This document shows positions 46,086-54,445 of a stretch of DNA of 64,000 nt, piece after piece. A program made the position numbers and the translations under genes. The stretch's first letter is position 1. Each line of letters starts with the position of its first letter. This stretch comes from Yoonia sp. GPGPB17 (GTDB lineage: Bacteria; Pseudomonadota; Alphaproteobacteria; Rhodobacterales; Rhodobacteraceae), in contig NZ_JATACI010000005.1 of the NCBI RefSeq assembly GCF_037892195.1, positions 56,859 through 120,858 of the forward strand, read 5' to 3'. A model generated the notes under the pieces. The model had not been told where the DNA came from, did no database searches, and saw nothing but the letters and a program-made list of their open reading frames with translations.

Positions 46086-47137
46086 TTTTCGCTCCCGCCC
46101 AATCGTACCCAAAGAATGCGGCCAGACTCCTCGCCGATGAACAGCCACGCGTCCGACGTAATGGCAAGCGCCGCTATAGGAGAGCCGCTGGATCCCTTCA
46201 CCACAAAGTCCTCTGCGTCTTCAGATGCCCGACCGGCCAAAACTGCCCCGTCGGCAAAGCCTGCGAGGAGCGCATCATGGCCAAGCATACCTGTCACAGC
46301 AGTGCAGACTTGCTTTCCACCATAACAACAGGTTGCGGGCGAGCGGCCCATCGGACCATCCTTGCCATCAAACGGCCAACAGATGGCTTCGTCGGCCCCA
46401 GACGTCGCCAGAAAAGGTGCGCTGCCCATCCATATGAAGTTTTTCACCTTTGCTGGATAACCAGACATTCGCATGTCTGCCTTATCGCGCAAACGCCAAC
46501 CGTGCAGTGCGTTTTCGTTCATTGACGTCACGACGCATTTTCCATCGGGACTAAAAGTTACCGCCCCATGGGATCCCTTCCATTTGAGATTGGTCGATTC
46601 CCAGCGACGACTGCCGCGTTCCCAAATCGTAGCACCGCCGTAGTGACCAACGGCCAAGCGACGCCCATTTGCGTCGAAGGCCAGTCCCCCGACGGTACTT
46701 GGATGTTCGAATTTAAGCGGTTGCGTCTCGCCTTCGCTCCACACCGTAGCGGTCTTTCCGGAAGAGCAGGCGAACAGTTTTGGTCCTGCCGCCACGCAGT
46801 CTACCCAGCGGCTCCCAAAACTCGCGATCTCTTCGACTGTGCCGTCCAAAGAGGTTCTTAGAAATCGTCCATCGTCGCCGCCAGTATAGATGGAGTTCGT
46901 TTCTGGATCGGCCGTGATGCAAAGAACTGCACCGTGATGGGCTTCAAGCATCTTGGGCGGGCTGTCTGGTTCGAAGATGAGGATTGTGCCGTCACCCAGT
47001 CCAGCCGCGATGGACGAGCCCACGACAACCGAGCTTGTTACAGGCGCGCCAGTGTCCAGGCTCAGGCCTTCTCGCTCCAATTGCGTGGAAGCGAAGCAAG
47101 CCCGCCGAGGGTTGGTTCGAACGGCTTCGGCTGTCAT
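46082..47137 (-). CDS. WD40-repeat protein
   Basis: About 351 residues of WD40-type blades (VLCITADPETNSIYTGGDDG, GGLAFDANGRRLAVGHYGG, AVTFSPDGKCVVTSMNENAL and others), forming a single seven-bladed propeller. No signal peptide, so cytoplasmic. The ATG at 47137 overlaps the cobW stop (ATGA); an ATG four codons upstream is also possible. WD40 proteins are unusual in bacteria. Its place between a CobW GTPase and a small cysteine protein under Zur suggests a scaffold for metal delivery, which is inference. Confidence 0.75.
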   Translation of the reverse strand: MTAEAVRTNPRRACFASTQLEREGLSLDTGAPVTSSVVVGSSIAAGLGDGTILIFEPDSPPKMLEAHHGAVLCITADPETNSIYTGGDDGRFLRTSLDGTVEEIASFGSRWVDCVAAGPKLFACSSGKTATVWSEGETQPLKFEHPSTVGGLAFDANGRRLAVGHYGGATIWERGSRRWESTNLKWKGSHGAVTFSPDGKCVVTSMNENALHGWRLRDKADMRMSGYPAKVKNFIWMGSAPFLATSGADEAICWPFDGKDGPMGRSPATCCYGGKQVCTAVTGMLGHDALLAGFADGAVLAGRASEDAEDFVVKGSSGSPIAALAITSDAWLFIGEESGRILWVRLGGSEK

Positions 47138-48101
47138 GCCGCTCGACATGCGTTGAAGCCGTCCTCAAGACCCATGGTGTCGAGGTCACGACCGATAAAG
47201 ACGATACGCGATTGGCGCGCCCCTGCAGGCCAGGACCCCATGGGTGAGCCATCCATCAGCATATGGACGCCTTGGAAGACGAAACGATCATCCTCGCCCT
47301 TGAAGTCGAGGATACCCTTCGACCGCAGAATGTCTTGCCCGCGGGTCTGCAAGAGTTGCCCGAACCACGTCTGGAACTTTTCGAGATCGAGGGGAACATC
47401 GGATGTCAGTGATACGCTTTTCACGTCATCATCGTGCTCATGGTCATGGTCCGATGTAAGGAAGTCAGGCTCGACCTCCAATACGCGATCAAGGCTGAAG
47501 GCGTTCAGTCCAATCACCTCTTCTAGATCCGCGCCGCAATGTTCGGTGCGGATAATCTTGGCGTATGGGTTGATTTTGCGGATGCGGTCTTCAACGCGGC
47601 CCAGACCATCTGCTTCAACAAGATCGGTTTTGTTCAAAAGCACGATATCCGCAAAGGCGATCTGTTCCTCAGCTTCGTGGTGCTCCCCCAACTGATCGTT
47701 GAGGTGGACGGCGTCTGCAACGGTGACGATAGCATCGAGCTTTGTCCGGTCCGCTACGTCCTGATCCACAAAAAGGTTTGCGCAACGGGCGCAGGATCAG
47801 CCAGTCCAGTCGTCTCCACGATGATCGCATCGAGTTTGTCAGCGCGTTTCATCAGCCCGCCCAGAATACGGATGAGATCGCCACGCACGGTGCAGCAGAT
47901 GCACCCATTGTTCATCTCAAATACTTCTTCGTCGGCATCCACGACGAGATCATTATCGATGCCCTCTTCGCCGAACTCATTCACAATGACAGCGTATTTC
48001 TTGCCGTGACGCTCGGTCAGAATGCGGTTCAGAAGCGTGGTTTTCCCGGCCCCAAGAAAGCCAGTGAGGACGGTGACGGGAACCTGAGCAGTTTGTTCCA
48101 T
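47134..48101 (-). pseudogene. CobW/COG0523-family metallochaperone GTPase, frameshifted
   Basis: From ATG 48101 ([20 protein letters not shown]) the Walker [10 protein letters not shown] and the metal-binding GCICC motif are present. The frame breaks near 47765 at a T-run (CCTTTTTGTG), where one missing T gives [19 protein letters not shown]. The rest has NKTDL and a histidine/aspartate-rich stretch SDHDHEHDDD typical of zinc-linked COG0523 proteins. Intact length would be about 322 residues. It follows zur by a short gap, and would use GTP to deliver zinc to client proteins under shortage. Confidence 0.8.
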
Positions 48102-48112
48102 TGGGTATCCTT

Positions 48113-48514
48113 TCAATGAGAGGGCGATGTGCTGCAGTCACTGCAGCGACCGTGAAGTTCGAGAACTGAATGAATGGCGGCGAAGCCTGTTCGCTTGGAC
48201 AAGCCTGCTATACTGTCTGCAAATTCGTCATCGACATGCTCGGTCACAGTTCCGCAGTCGTCGCATATGGCAAAAACCGGCGTCTTCCCGTCATGCCCGC
48301 CGCAGCAAACAGTCCAGGCATTGAGCGACTCGATTCTATGGACTTTCCCTGCATCCAGAAGCTTTTCCAGCGCACGATAAATTGTTGTCGACGCTGTCAC
48401 GCCGTCATCTCGCAGCCCTTCCAAAATGTCGTAGGCTGATACCGGACGATTCTGTGCCTGCAGGTAATTGAGCACCCGGTCGGCATGGGTGACGCGCTTT
48501 GAGCGTTTCTTCAC
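48113..48514 (-). CDS. zur: Zinc uptake regulator Zur (Fur family)
   Basis: A 133-residue Fur-family repressor with an N-terminal winged helix ([21 protein letters not shown]), HRIESLNAW, and two zinc-site CxxC pairs (CDDCG near residue 85 and CSDC near 127). HRIESLNAW followed by cysteines is typical of Zur rather than Fur. It is divergent from the DUF1636-ABC operon and lies ahead of cobW on the same strand; a probable Zur box lies in the intergenic region. Confidence 0.85.
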   Translation of the reverse strand: MKKRSKRVTHADRVLNYLQAQNRPVSAYDILEGLRDDGVTASTTIYRALEKLLDAGKVHRIESLNAWTVCCGGHDGKTPVFAICDDCGTVTEHVDDEFADSIAGLSKRTGFAAIHSVLELHGRCSDCSTSPSH

Positions 48515-48573
48515 AGCATAGCCTCCTGAAACTACGGCTCTTGACGATACGTAACAAGCGCGGTTACTAAACG

Positions 48574-48594
48574 CAATGTTACAACGTTACATTG
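48574..48594. promoter_or_regulatory. Probable Zur box
   Basis: Between zur and the DUF1636 gene a 21-base imperfect palindrome has arms CAATGTTAC and GTTACATTG around AAC, close in form to bacterial Zur sites (ATGTTAT...ATAACAT). A further GTAAC...GTTAC inverted pair is at 48551-48567. Position between divergent operons suits zinc-dependent repression of both. Confidence 0.65.
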
Positions 48595-48610
48595 TGGGGG
48601 CGTTCTGGCT

Positions 48611-49032
48611 ATGAATGCGGACAAACCGATCCTATCGATTTGCATGACATGCCGCGACGGTCGCGAAGGTGCCTGCGACTCACGTGGTGGATCTAGTTTG
48701 GCCCGTCGCGTCGCCGAAAAGCTAGCGCGAGAAAACGATCCACAGATGCGGTTACGCGGCGTGCAATGCATGAGCCAATGCAAGCGATCCTGCATCGTAT
48801 CATTGGCCGCTGAGGGGCGTTTTACCTATGTGTTCGGGGAGCTTGACCCTGACGATGACACCCATGTCGACGCACTTTTCGAACTGGCATCTCGGTATTC
48901 GAAAGCGCCCGAGGGCTTTCTTGAGCGAAAGGATAGGCTTAAGCACCACTGCAAGCGAGCATACTGGGTCGACTGCCGCCGCCAAATAGCCAATCCCCAC
49001 TAGTTTCAGACCTAATGCTGGCTGAGACGTGA
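48611..49032 (+). pseudogene. DUF1636 (2Fe-2S/thioredoxin-like) protein, frameshifted near the end
   Basis: The N-terminal part reads ICMTCRDGREGACDSRGG and CMSQCKRSC, cysteine clusters of DUF1636. At GCTTAAGC (48937-48944) the frame changes. Reading GCTGGC restores ERKDRLAPLQASILGRLPPP and moves the stop to 49030-49032, where TGA overlaps the GTG start of the ABC ATPase (GTGA). That natural overlap strongly supports the restored frame (139 residues). Likely a small metal or Fe-S protein working with the transporter. Confidence 0.8.
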
Positions 49033-49862
49033 AAGATATCGCTGAAGATATGTCTGTTTCCGGCAGTTCCGACGCGGAACTCACTTGTGGCGCGTGTCTT
49101 TCCGTCAAAGGCGCGAGTTGGTGTGCGCCTAGAAGCCGCAAACCGGTCCTGCATCCAATCAGTTTTGATCTCTCGCCCGGTCAGGTCCTCGGTATCGTTG
49201 GTCCCAACGGCGCAGGGAAGTCCACGCTACTTCGACTGCTCTACCGGTATCATCGCCCCACAAGCGGGTCGCTAAAAATTGATGACAACGATATCTGGAA
49301 GGTTTCCGCGCGAGACGCAGCGCGCAAGGTCGCAGCAGTTCTGCAAGAGCAGCCCACAGATTTTGCGCTGACTGTTCGTGAGATCGTTGCCCTCGGGCGC
49401 ACGCCCCACCGGACTGGGTTTGGGGGTGCATCAGGTCAAAGGGATGCTGGCATTATCGCCGGCGCGTTCGAAAGGCTGGACCTTGGTGGTTTCGCGGAAC
49501 GACATCTTGGTACGCTGTCCGGTGGAGAGCGTCAGCGTGTGATGGTAGCCCGCGCGCTTGCGCAAGAACCGCAGCTTTTAATCCTGGATGAACCCACCAA
49601 CCACCTCGACATTCGGCACCAACTTGAGGTTCTGAAACTGATCCGAGACCTTCCCGTGACAATTGTCACCTCGCTGCACGATCTGAACATGGCCGCAGAT
49701 GTTTGCGATCAGGTACTGCTGCTGGATGACGGAAAAGCCGTCGGTTTTGGCGCACCACAAGACGTGTTCTCCGAGATCGCGATTTCGAAGGCCTTTCACG
49801 TGACAGCTCGGCGCGAACACCTCGCGCCGAGCAATACGAAACACATGACATTCCATCTTTAA
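49029..49862 (+). CDS. FecE/BtuD-type ABC transporter ATPase
   Basis: A 277-residue ATPase starting at GTG 49029. The Walker A is VGPNGAGKST, the signature LGTLSGGERQRVMVARAL, Walker B LLILDEPTNHLD and the switch histidine TSLHDLN. A short cysteine-containing N-terminal extension (ELTCGACLSVKG) is unusual for the family. It energises uptake through the FecCD permease encoded downstream. Import of a metal-chelate such as a zinc complex, siderophore or cobalamin fits; Zur control suggests zinc. Confidence 0.85.
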   Translation: MKDIAEDMSVSGSSDAELTCGACLSVKGASWCAPRSRKPVLHPISFDLSPGQVLGIVGPNGAGKSTLLRLLYRYHRPTSGSLKIDDNDIWKVSARDAARKVAAVLQEQPTDFALTVREIVALGRTPHRTGFGGASGQRDAGIIAGAFERLDLGGFAERHLGTLSGGERQRVMVARALAQEPQLLILDEPTNHLDIRHQLEVLKLIRDLPVTIVTSLHDLNMAADVCDQVLLLDDGKAVGFGAPQDVFSEIAISKAFHVTARREHLAPSNTKHMTFHL

Positions 49863-49877
49863 AACAGGACCAACCAG

Positions 49878-50813
49878 ATGAAATATTTCGCATTTGGCGC
49901 AGTAGCGCTTAACCTCAGCGTGAGTATGGCCGTCGCAGACACGACCGTTCAAAGCTGTAACCGCACCGTGACCTTCGACGCGCCGCCAGAACGTGCAGTC
50001 TCCAACGATGTGAACCTGACGGAAATGATGCTCGTGCTTGGGCTAGCCGACCGTATGGTGGGCTACACGGGCATTTCCGGCTGGAAGACGCTGGATGAAG
50101 AGATGCGGGCGGGTGTAGAAGAGCTGCCTGAACTCTCTGCGAAATATCCATCGAAGGAAGTGATAATCGGCTCTGACGCCGACTTCTTCTTCGCAGGCTG
50201 GAACTACGGCATGAAGGTCGGCGGCGAGGTTACGCCTGAAACGCTCGAACCCTTCGGCGTGCAGGTCTACGAACTGACCGAGTCCTGCACCCACATCATG
50301 GATAAGGAAAAGGCCAGCATTGATGACATGTACATTGACCTTACCAACCTTGGTGCCATTTTTGGGGTCGAAGAGAAGGCTGCAGAACTGGTCGACGGCT
50401 ACCGAGCAGAGCTAGCAGCCTTTACCAGTGAACTGGAAACCGGCGACCCCCTGCGCGTCTTTGTCTACGACAGCGGCGAGGATACACCCTTTACCGCGGG
50501 GCGTTACGCCATGCCAACCGCGCTGATTGAAGCTGCGGGCGGCGTAAATATCATGGACGACTTCGAAAAGAGCTGGGCGACGGTAACCTGGGAAGAAGTT
50601 GTCGAGCGGAACCCAGAGGTGATCATGATCGTCAACTACGGCGAAGTCACCGCCGAACAGAAGCGCGACTTCATGATGTCAAACCCAGCTTTCGCCAAGC
50701 TCGACGCCGTCAAGAACGACCGTTTCGTGACGCTGGAATATGTCGAGGCCACACCGGGCCCGCGCAACATTCAGGCGATCAAGACGCTCGCCGAAGCCTT
50801 CTGGGCTGAATAA
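49878..50813 (+). CDS. ABC transporter periplasmic binding protein (FepB/BtuF type)
   Basis: A 311-residue exported protein with a signal peptide ending SMAVA-DTTV. The mature part has the two-lobe metal-chelate binder pattern (RAVSNDVNLTEMMLVLGLAD, DADFFFAGWNYGMKVGG, ERNPEVIMIVNYGE). It delivers the ligand to the FecCD permease. It starts 15 bases after the ATPase stop and ends three bases before the permease start. Confidence 0.85.
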   Translation: MKYFAFGAVALNLSVSMAVADTTVQSCNRTVTFDAPPERAVSNDVNLTEMMLVLGLADRMVGYTGISGWKTLDEEMRAGVEELPELSAKYPSKEVIIGSDADFFFAGWNYGMKVGGEVTPETLEPFGVQVYELTESCTHIMDKEKASIDDMYIDLTNLGAIFGVEEKAAELVDGYRAELAAFTSELETGDPLRVFVYDSGEDTPFTAGRYAMPTALIEAAGGVNIMDDFEKSWATVTWEEVVERNPEVIMIVNYGEVTAEQKRDFMMSNPAFAKLDAVKNDRFVTLEYVEATPGPRNIQAIKTLAEAFWAE

Positions 50814-50816
50814 CCC

Positions 50817-51869
50817 ATGAGCGAGGCCACCAGCGCTCACCCTCAGGTTCGCCCTCGCGTCGGTGTGTCATCGGTTCTGTTGGGTGCGGTTGCCCTACTG
50901 TTGGTCTCGCTGTCCTTTGCCGTATCGGTCGGGGCGGTCCCTGTCCCACTCGGAACGGTCTGGGGCATCCTTCTGAAAAAGATCAGCCCGGGACTGATCG
51001 AGCAAACCTGGAGCCAGGGGCACGAGGCCATCGTCTGGGAGATCCGCTTTCCACGGGCGATCCTTGCGATGATGGTCGGGGCGGGTCTGGCAATGGTGGG
51101 CGCAAGCCTGCAGGCCGTCACGCGCAACCCGCTCGCAGATCCGCATCTGTTGGGTATTTCCTCGGGTGGGGCTTTCGGGTCCATCCTGGCACTCCTGCAC
51201 ACCGGTCTGTTCATTGGCCTCCTCACCGTTCCGCTCCTGGCCTTCGTCGGGGCGCTGGGAGCAACAGCCATCGTTCTGGGCGTCTCACGTTTTGCCGACG
51301 CAATGAGCGCGGATCGCCTTGTGCTGGCCGGTGTCGCGGTATCCTTCATCATCATGGCCTGCGCCAACGTTCTGATCTTCCTCGGCGACCCCAAAGCGAC
51401 CCATGTGGTTGTCTTCTGGATGCTGGGCGGGCTGGGCCTGGCACAGTGGAGCCAGCTGATTTATCCACTAGTCGTCCTTGTCGCCAGCGGCGCCTGGCTG
51501 TTGTCACGCTCCACCGAACTTAACGCCATGACCGTCGGGGATGAGACCGCCTCAACCCTCGGCATCCCCGTCGCCCGCTTCCGGCTATCCGTCTTCATTG
51601 CGGGCGCTCTGATCACCGGCGTCATGGTCGCCTTCTCGGGCATTATCGGATTTGTCGGCTTGATGGTCCCCCATGTGGCCCGAATGTTGGTCGGCGGTGA
51701 TTACCGACGGGTACTCCCCGCTTCAGCATTTCTCGGTGCGATCTTCCTCCTCTGGGCGGATATCACAGCCCGTACCATTATGGCCCCGGAAGACATGCCA
51801 ATCGGCATCGTTACCGGCCTCGTCGGTGGAATCTTCTTTGTTTGGCTTCTAAGCCGACGTCAGGCGTAG
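50817..51869 (+). CDS. FecCD-family ABC permease
   Basis: A 350-residue permease with about ten membrane helices and the conserved VTRNPLADPHLLGISSGGAF and GIIGFVGLMVPHVARML blocks of iron/B12-type transporters. It is the third component of the locus; no outer-membrane TonB receptor is in the window. It is followed by a truncated GNAT gene and IS3 copy B. Confidence 0.9.
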   Translation: MSEATSAHPQVRPRVGVSSVLLGAVALLLVSLSFAVSVGAVPVPLGTVWGILLKKISPGLIEQTWSQGHEAIVWEIRFPRAILAMMVGAGLAMVGASLQAVTRNPLADPHLLGISSGGAFGSILALLHTGLFIGLLTVPLLAFVGALGATAIVLGVSRFADAMSADRLVLAGVAVSFIIMACANVLIFLGDPKATHVVVFWMLGGLGLAQWSQLIYPLVVLVASGAWLLSRSTELNAMTVGDETASTLGIPVARFRLSVFIAGALITGVMVAFSGIIGFVGLMVPHVARMLVGGDYRRVLPASAFLGAIFLLWADITARTIMAPEDMPIGIVTGLVGGIFFVWLLSRRQA

Positions 51870-51889
51870 CGTGTTGCAAAATTAGGCTG

Positions 51890-52314
51890 ATGCAGACACC
51901 AAACACGCAATCACTTGAGACTGAACGTCTGCGCCTTCGACATTGGGACATCAGTGATATTAGTCAAATTCACCTGTTGCTGGCTGACCCAGACGTCATG
52001 CAGTTCAGTGAAAACGGCGCGCTGAACGAGCACGATCAGATGACGTGGTTGCAACGTGCCACAACGCGACAGCCCAAAAGTGCTTTGCCCGGCTGTCTTG
52101 CAATTGAACAAAGGAATGACAACCAAGTGATCGGCTACGTCAGCTTAACCCAGGATCTTGCGAGAGTTCAAACGGGCGACGCCGAAATCGGTTTTCGATT
52201 GTTAAAGAGTGTTTGGGGTCGAGGATATGCAACTGAAGCCGCACATCGATTGATTTGCGCAACACAACTGAGCGGTAGCTTTGAGCGTATCGTTGGCATT
52301 GTCGATCCGGCAAC
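51890..52314 (+). pseudogene. GNAT acetyltransferase, 3' end cut off by IS3 copy B
   Basis: From the ATG at 51890 (MQTPNTQSLETERLRLRHWD) the protein shows the GNAT fold, with the acetyl-CoA-binding segment RLLKSVWGRGYATEAAHRLI near residue 115. It is cut at FERIVGIVDPAT, just before the usual NxxSxxxxxKxGF end, by the element beginning at 52315. The missing piece was not recognised on the far side of the element. Confidence 0.75.
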
Positions 52315-52317
52315 TGT

Positions 52318-53160
52318 CTAGCCCCCAATTTCAGAGCCACTAATTTGGGATTTCTCTAATAAGGTTTCTGGTACTGGAGGTCGCATTCCGAGCGCGTGAT
52401 GGGGTCTGATGTGATTGTATTCTTTGAGCCAAGTATTGATCGCGACTTGTGCTTGTTTGACACTGTGGAACCATTCTGAGTTTAGGACTTCATGGCGAAG
52501 GATGCCGTTGAAGCGCTCGTTGTACCCGTTTTCCCAAGGGCTGCCTGGATAGATTTGGATCGGTTTGATGCCAACCTTTCTAAGCCACGCCTGAAGATGT
52601 TCGGCTACGAACTCGCCGCCATTGTCGGAACGAATAAATTCAGGTTTCCCATGCTTCATTACCAAGCGATGCATGACCGCCAAAACATCATCAGAATTCA
52701 TCTTTTCCTGGACTTCAACGCACAGTGCTTGGCGGGTAAACTCATCTAAGACAGTCAGCATCTTGTAGCCACGCCCGTTACTCAGCTTGTCGTGAACGAA
52801 GTCTATCGCCCAAACGTGGTTGGCATGCGTCGGGCGAAGGCGAATGACTGAGGTGTCTTTGTGGTAAAGGCGCCGCCGCTTTTTGTGCCGCTCTGGCAGC
52901 TTGAGCCCTTCTTCGCGCCATAAACGTTCGATTTTCTTGTGATTAACATGCCAGCCTTCGATCCGCAGCAGCTCGGTGATTTTACGATACCCGTATCGCC
53001 CATATTGTTTGGCTAAACGGACCACCGCCAAGCGCAACGCGTTATCATCTTGGGCCTTGGCTTTGTAATGCAAGCTGGAACGCGACACATTTAAAACTGA
53101 ACAGGTTCGGCGCTCCGATGTATTCAGCTTTTGACGGGTGTGGATCACGGCCTGACGCAA
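52318..53160 (-). CDS. IS3 orfB transposase (copy B)
   Basis: Identical to the orfB of copy A: 280 residues, with the DDE residues in AIDFVHD, RSDNGGEF and YNERFNG. Intact. Confidence 0.9.
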   Translation of the reverse strand: MRQAVIHTRQKLNTSERRTCSVLNVSRSSLHYKAKAQDDNALRLAVVRLAKQYGRYGYRKITELLRIEGWHVNHKKIERLWREEGLKLPERHKKRRRLYHKDTSVIRLRPTHANHVWAIDFVHDKLSNGRGYKMLTVLDEFTRQALCVEVQEKMNSDDVLAVMHRLVMKHGKPEFIRSDNGGEFVAEHLQAWLRKVGIKPIQIYPGSPWENGYNERFNGILRHEVLNSEWFHSVKQAQVAINTWLKEYNHIRPHHALGMRPPVPETLLEKSQISGSEIGG

Positions 53161-53171
53161 CCCATCAATCG

Positions 53172-53459
53172 TCAGACCTTCGGCTTTAAATAATCGAGGC
53201 TCTCCTTCAGGATCAATTTGTCCAATTGAAGATCCGCGACAATCTTCTTCAGTCGCTCATTTTCTTTCTTCAGTGCCTTCATCTCAGACAGCTGCGGGCG
53301 ACCAAGACCACCAAACTTCTTGCGCCAATAGTAATAGGTTTTGTCCGAGATACCTGCTTTGCGACACGCGCTCACAACATCCAGACCATCGTGCAAATGA
53401 ACATCGATCTCGCGCAGTATTTTCAGCGCATCCTCATCCGAATACCGTTTCCGTGCCAT
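53172..53459 (-). CDS. IS3 orfA (copy B)
   Basis: Identical to orfA of copy A: 95 residues, helix-turn-helix followed by a coiled coil. Intact. Confidence 0.9.
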   Translation of the reverse strand: MARKRYSDEDALKILREIDVHLHDGLDVVSACRKAGISDKTYYYWRKKFGGLGRPQLSEMKALKKENERLKKIVADLQLDKLILKESLDYLKPKV

Positions 53460-53514
53460 TCTTCGTAACTCCCTTGGTCTACAAATAGTGGCACAGTCTT
53501 AGGGGGCCAAGACA

Positions 53515-53964
53515 GTTCCACCATCCGCAGGCACCGGTCCAATCGTTGTGGTCAATACTTCGAAACACGCGCTACAGAAGGCCAATGGCGACAGAAAAAT
53601 TACCGACCCACGCTATCGGCACAGACTGATCAGTCGATTGATACTGTTCAGTCGATTGATACTGTTAGGAGGCGTCAACTGCCAGTGTCAGGCCATCGGC
53701 CGACCAAGCTTCGAGCCACTATCCCCATAGCACCAAAACCCTCCCGCGCTTTCCTCCTTGTCAGATTTGTCGCCGCTGCAGCTTACGCCGACAGCAGCCA
53801 CAAACCTTAGACAAAGTCGCCTTTTGTCATTTCTTTACGAATGGCAGGTCTTGGCGCTTTCCGCCCGTTGCTCGACGCCGTCTTATAGCGATGCAATGAT
53901 CTTTTGATAGAGACGACGGCAGCGGCAGAATAGAATTTACCTTTTCATACCGGCGCGGCATCGC
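53515..53964. other. Intergenic region with an 18-base tandem repeat
   Basis: No gene could be recognised. At 53630-53665 the sequence TCAGTCGATTGATACTGT occurs twice in tandem. The stretch just after the IS (53515 onward) is open in two frames but matches nothing known to me; it may be what remains of the gene into which the element or its flanking DNA was joined. Confidence 0.5.
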
Positions 53965-54381
53965 TTAGGTCAAAGCCGCAATTTCTTCTTCTGAAAAGAC
54001 TCTGGACCTTATGAAAAACCTTTGTTCGCGTCCGTTGTCCAGGCTAAACATCCCGCCCCGACCTTCCACCACGTCGAGGATAAGTTGCGTATGCTTCCAA
54101 GCCTCAAACTGCGGACCTGAGATGTACACGGGCGTGTCGTTGATCTCTCCAAGCTTTACGTCACTCGCGCCGATCCTAAAGTCACCTTTCGGGTAGCACA
54201 TTGGCGAAGACCCATCGCAACATCCCCCCGATTGATGGAAAAGTACTTCTCCGTGATCGGCCTTGATTTCGGCAAGAAATGCGCGAGCTGCGTCTGTTGC
54301 AGTGACCCTTTGACCAAAGTTCAATTCATTCGGCAACGCATCATCTGTGACGCAGCGAATAGTGTTTGTTTCCGTACCCAT
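53965..54381 (-). CDS. DUF779-domain protein
   Basis: From ATG 54381 (MGTETNTIRCV), preceded by GGAGGAGAC, the product is 138 residues. The block VLFHQSGGCCDGSSPMCYPK is the DUF779 cysteine motif. Genes of this family usually follow NAD-dependent acetaldehyde-type dehydrogenases, as here (64 bases after the ALDH stop). Role not established; it may support or protect the dehydrogenase. Confidence 0.85.
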   Translation of the reverse strand: MGTETNTIRCVTDDALPNELNFGQRVTATDAARAFLAEIKADHGEVLFHQSGGCCDGSSPMCYPKGDFRIGASDVKLGEINDTPVYISGPQFEAWKHTQLILDVVEGRGGMFSLDNGREQRFFIRSRVFSEEEIAALT

Positions 54382-54445
54382 GCGGGCCGTCTCCTCCCAA
54401 CGTGTAACCCGGCAGCGTGGTACTGCCGGGATCAAAATAGATGCC

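Larger units (their letters stand above)
52315..53514 (-). mobile_element. IS3-family insertion sequence, copy B
   Basis: A 1200-base element identical in sequence and orientation to copy A (25139-26338), with the same ends. Flanks are CAAC on the left and GTTC on the right, not a direct target duplication. Together the copies bracket about 26 kb. Confidence 0.9.

Noticed and set aside
25139..53514. Simple composite transposon
   Set aside because: The bracketed segment is 26 kb with two replication modules, and outer flanks show no target duplication; plasmid integration by recombination explains it better.
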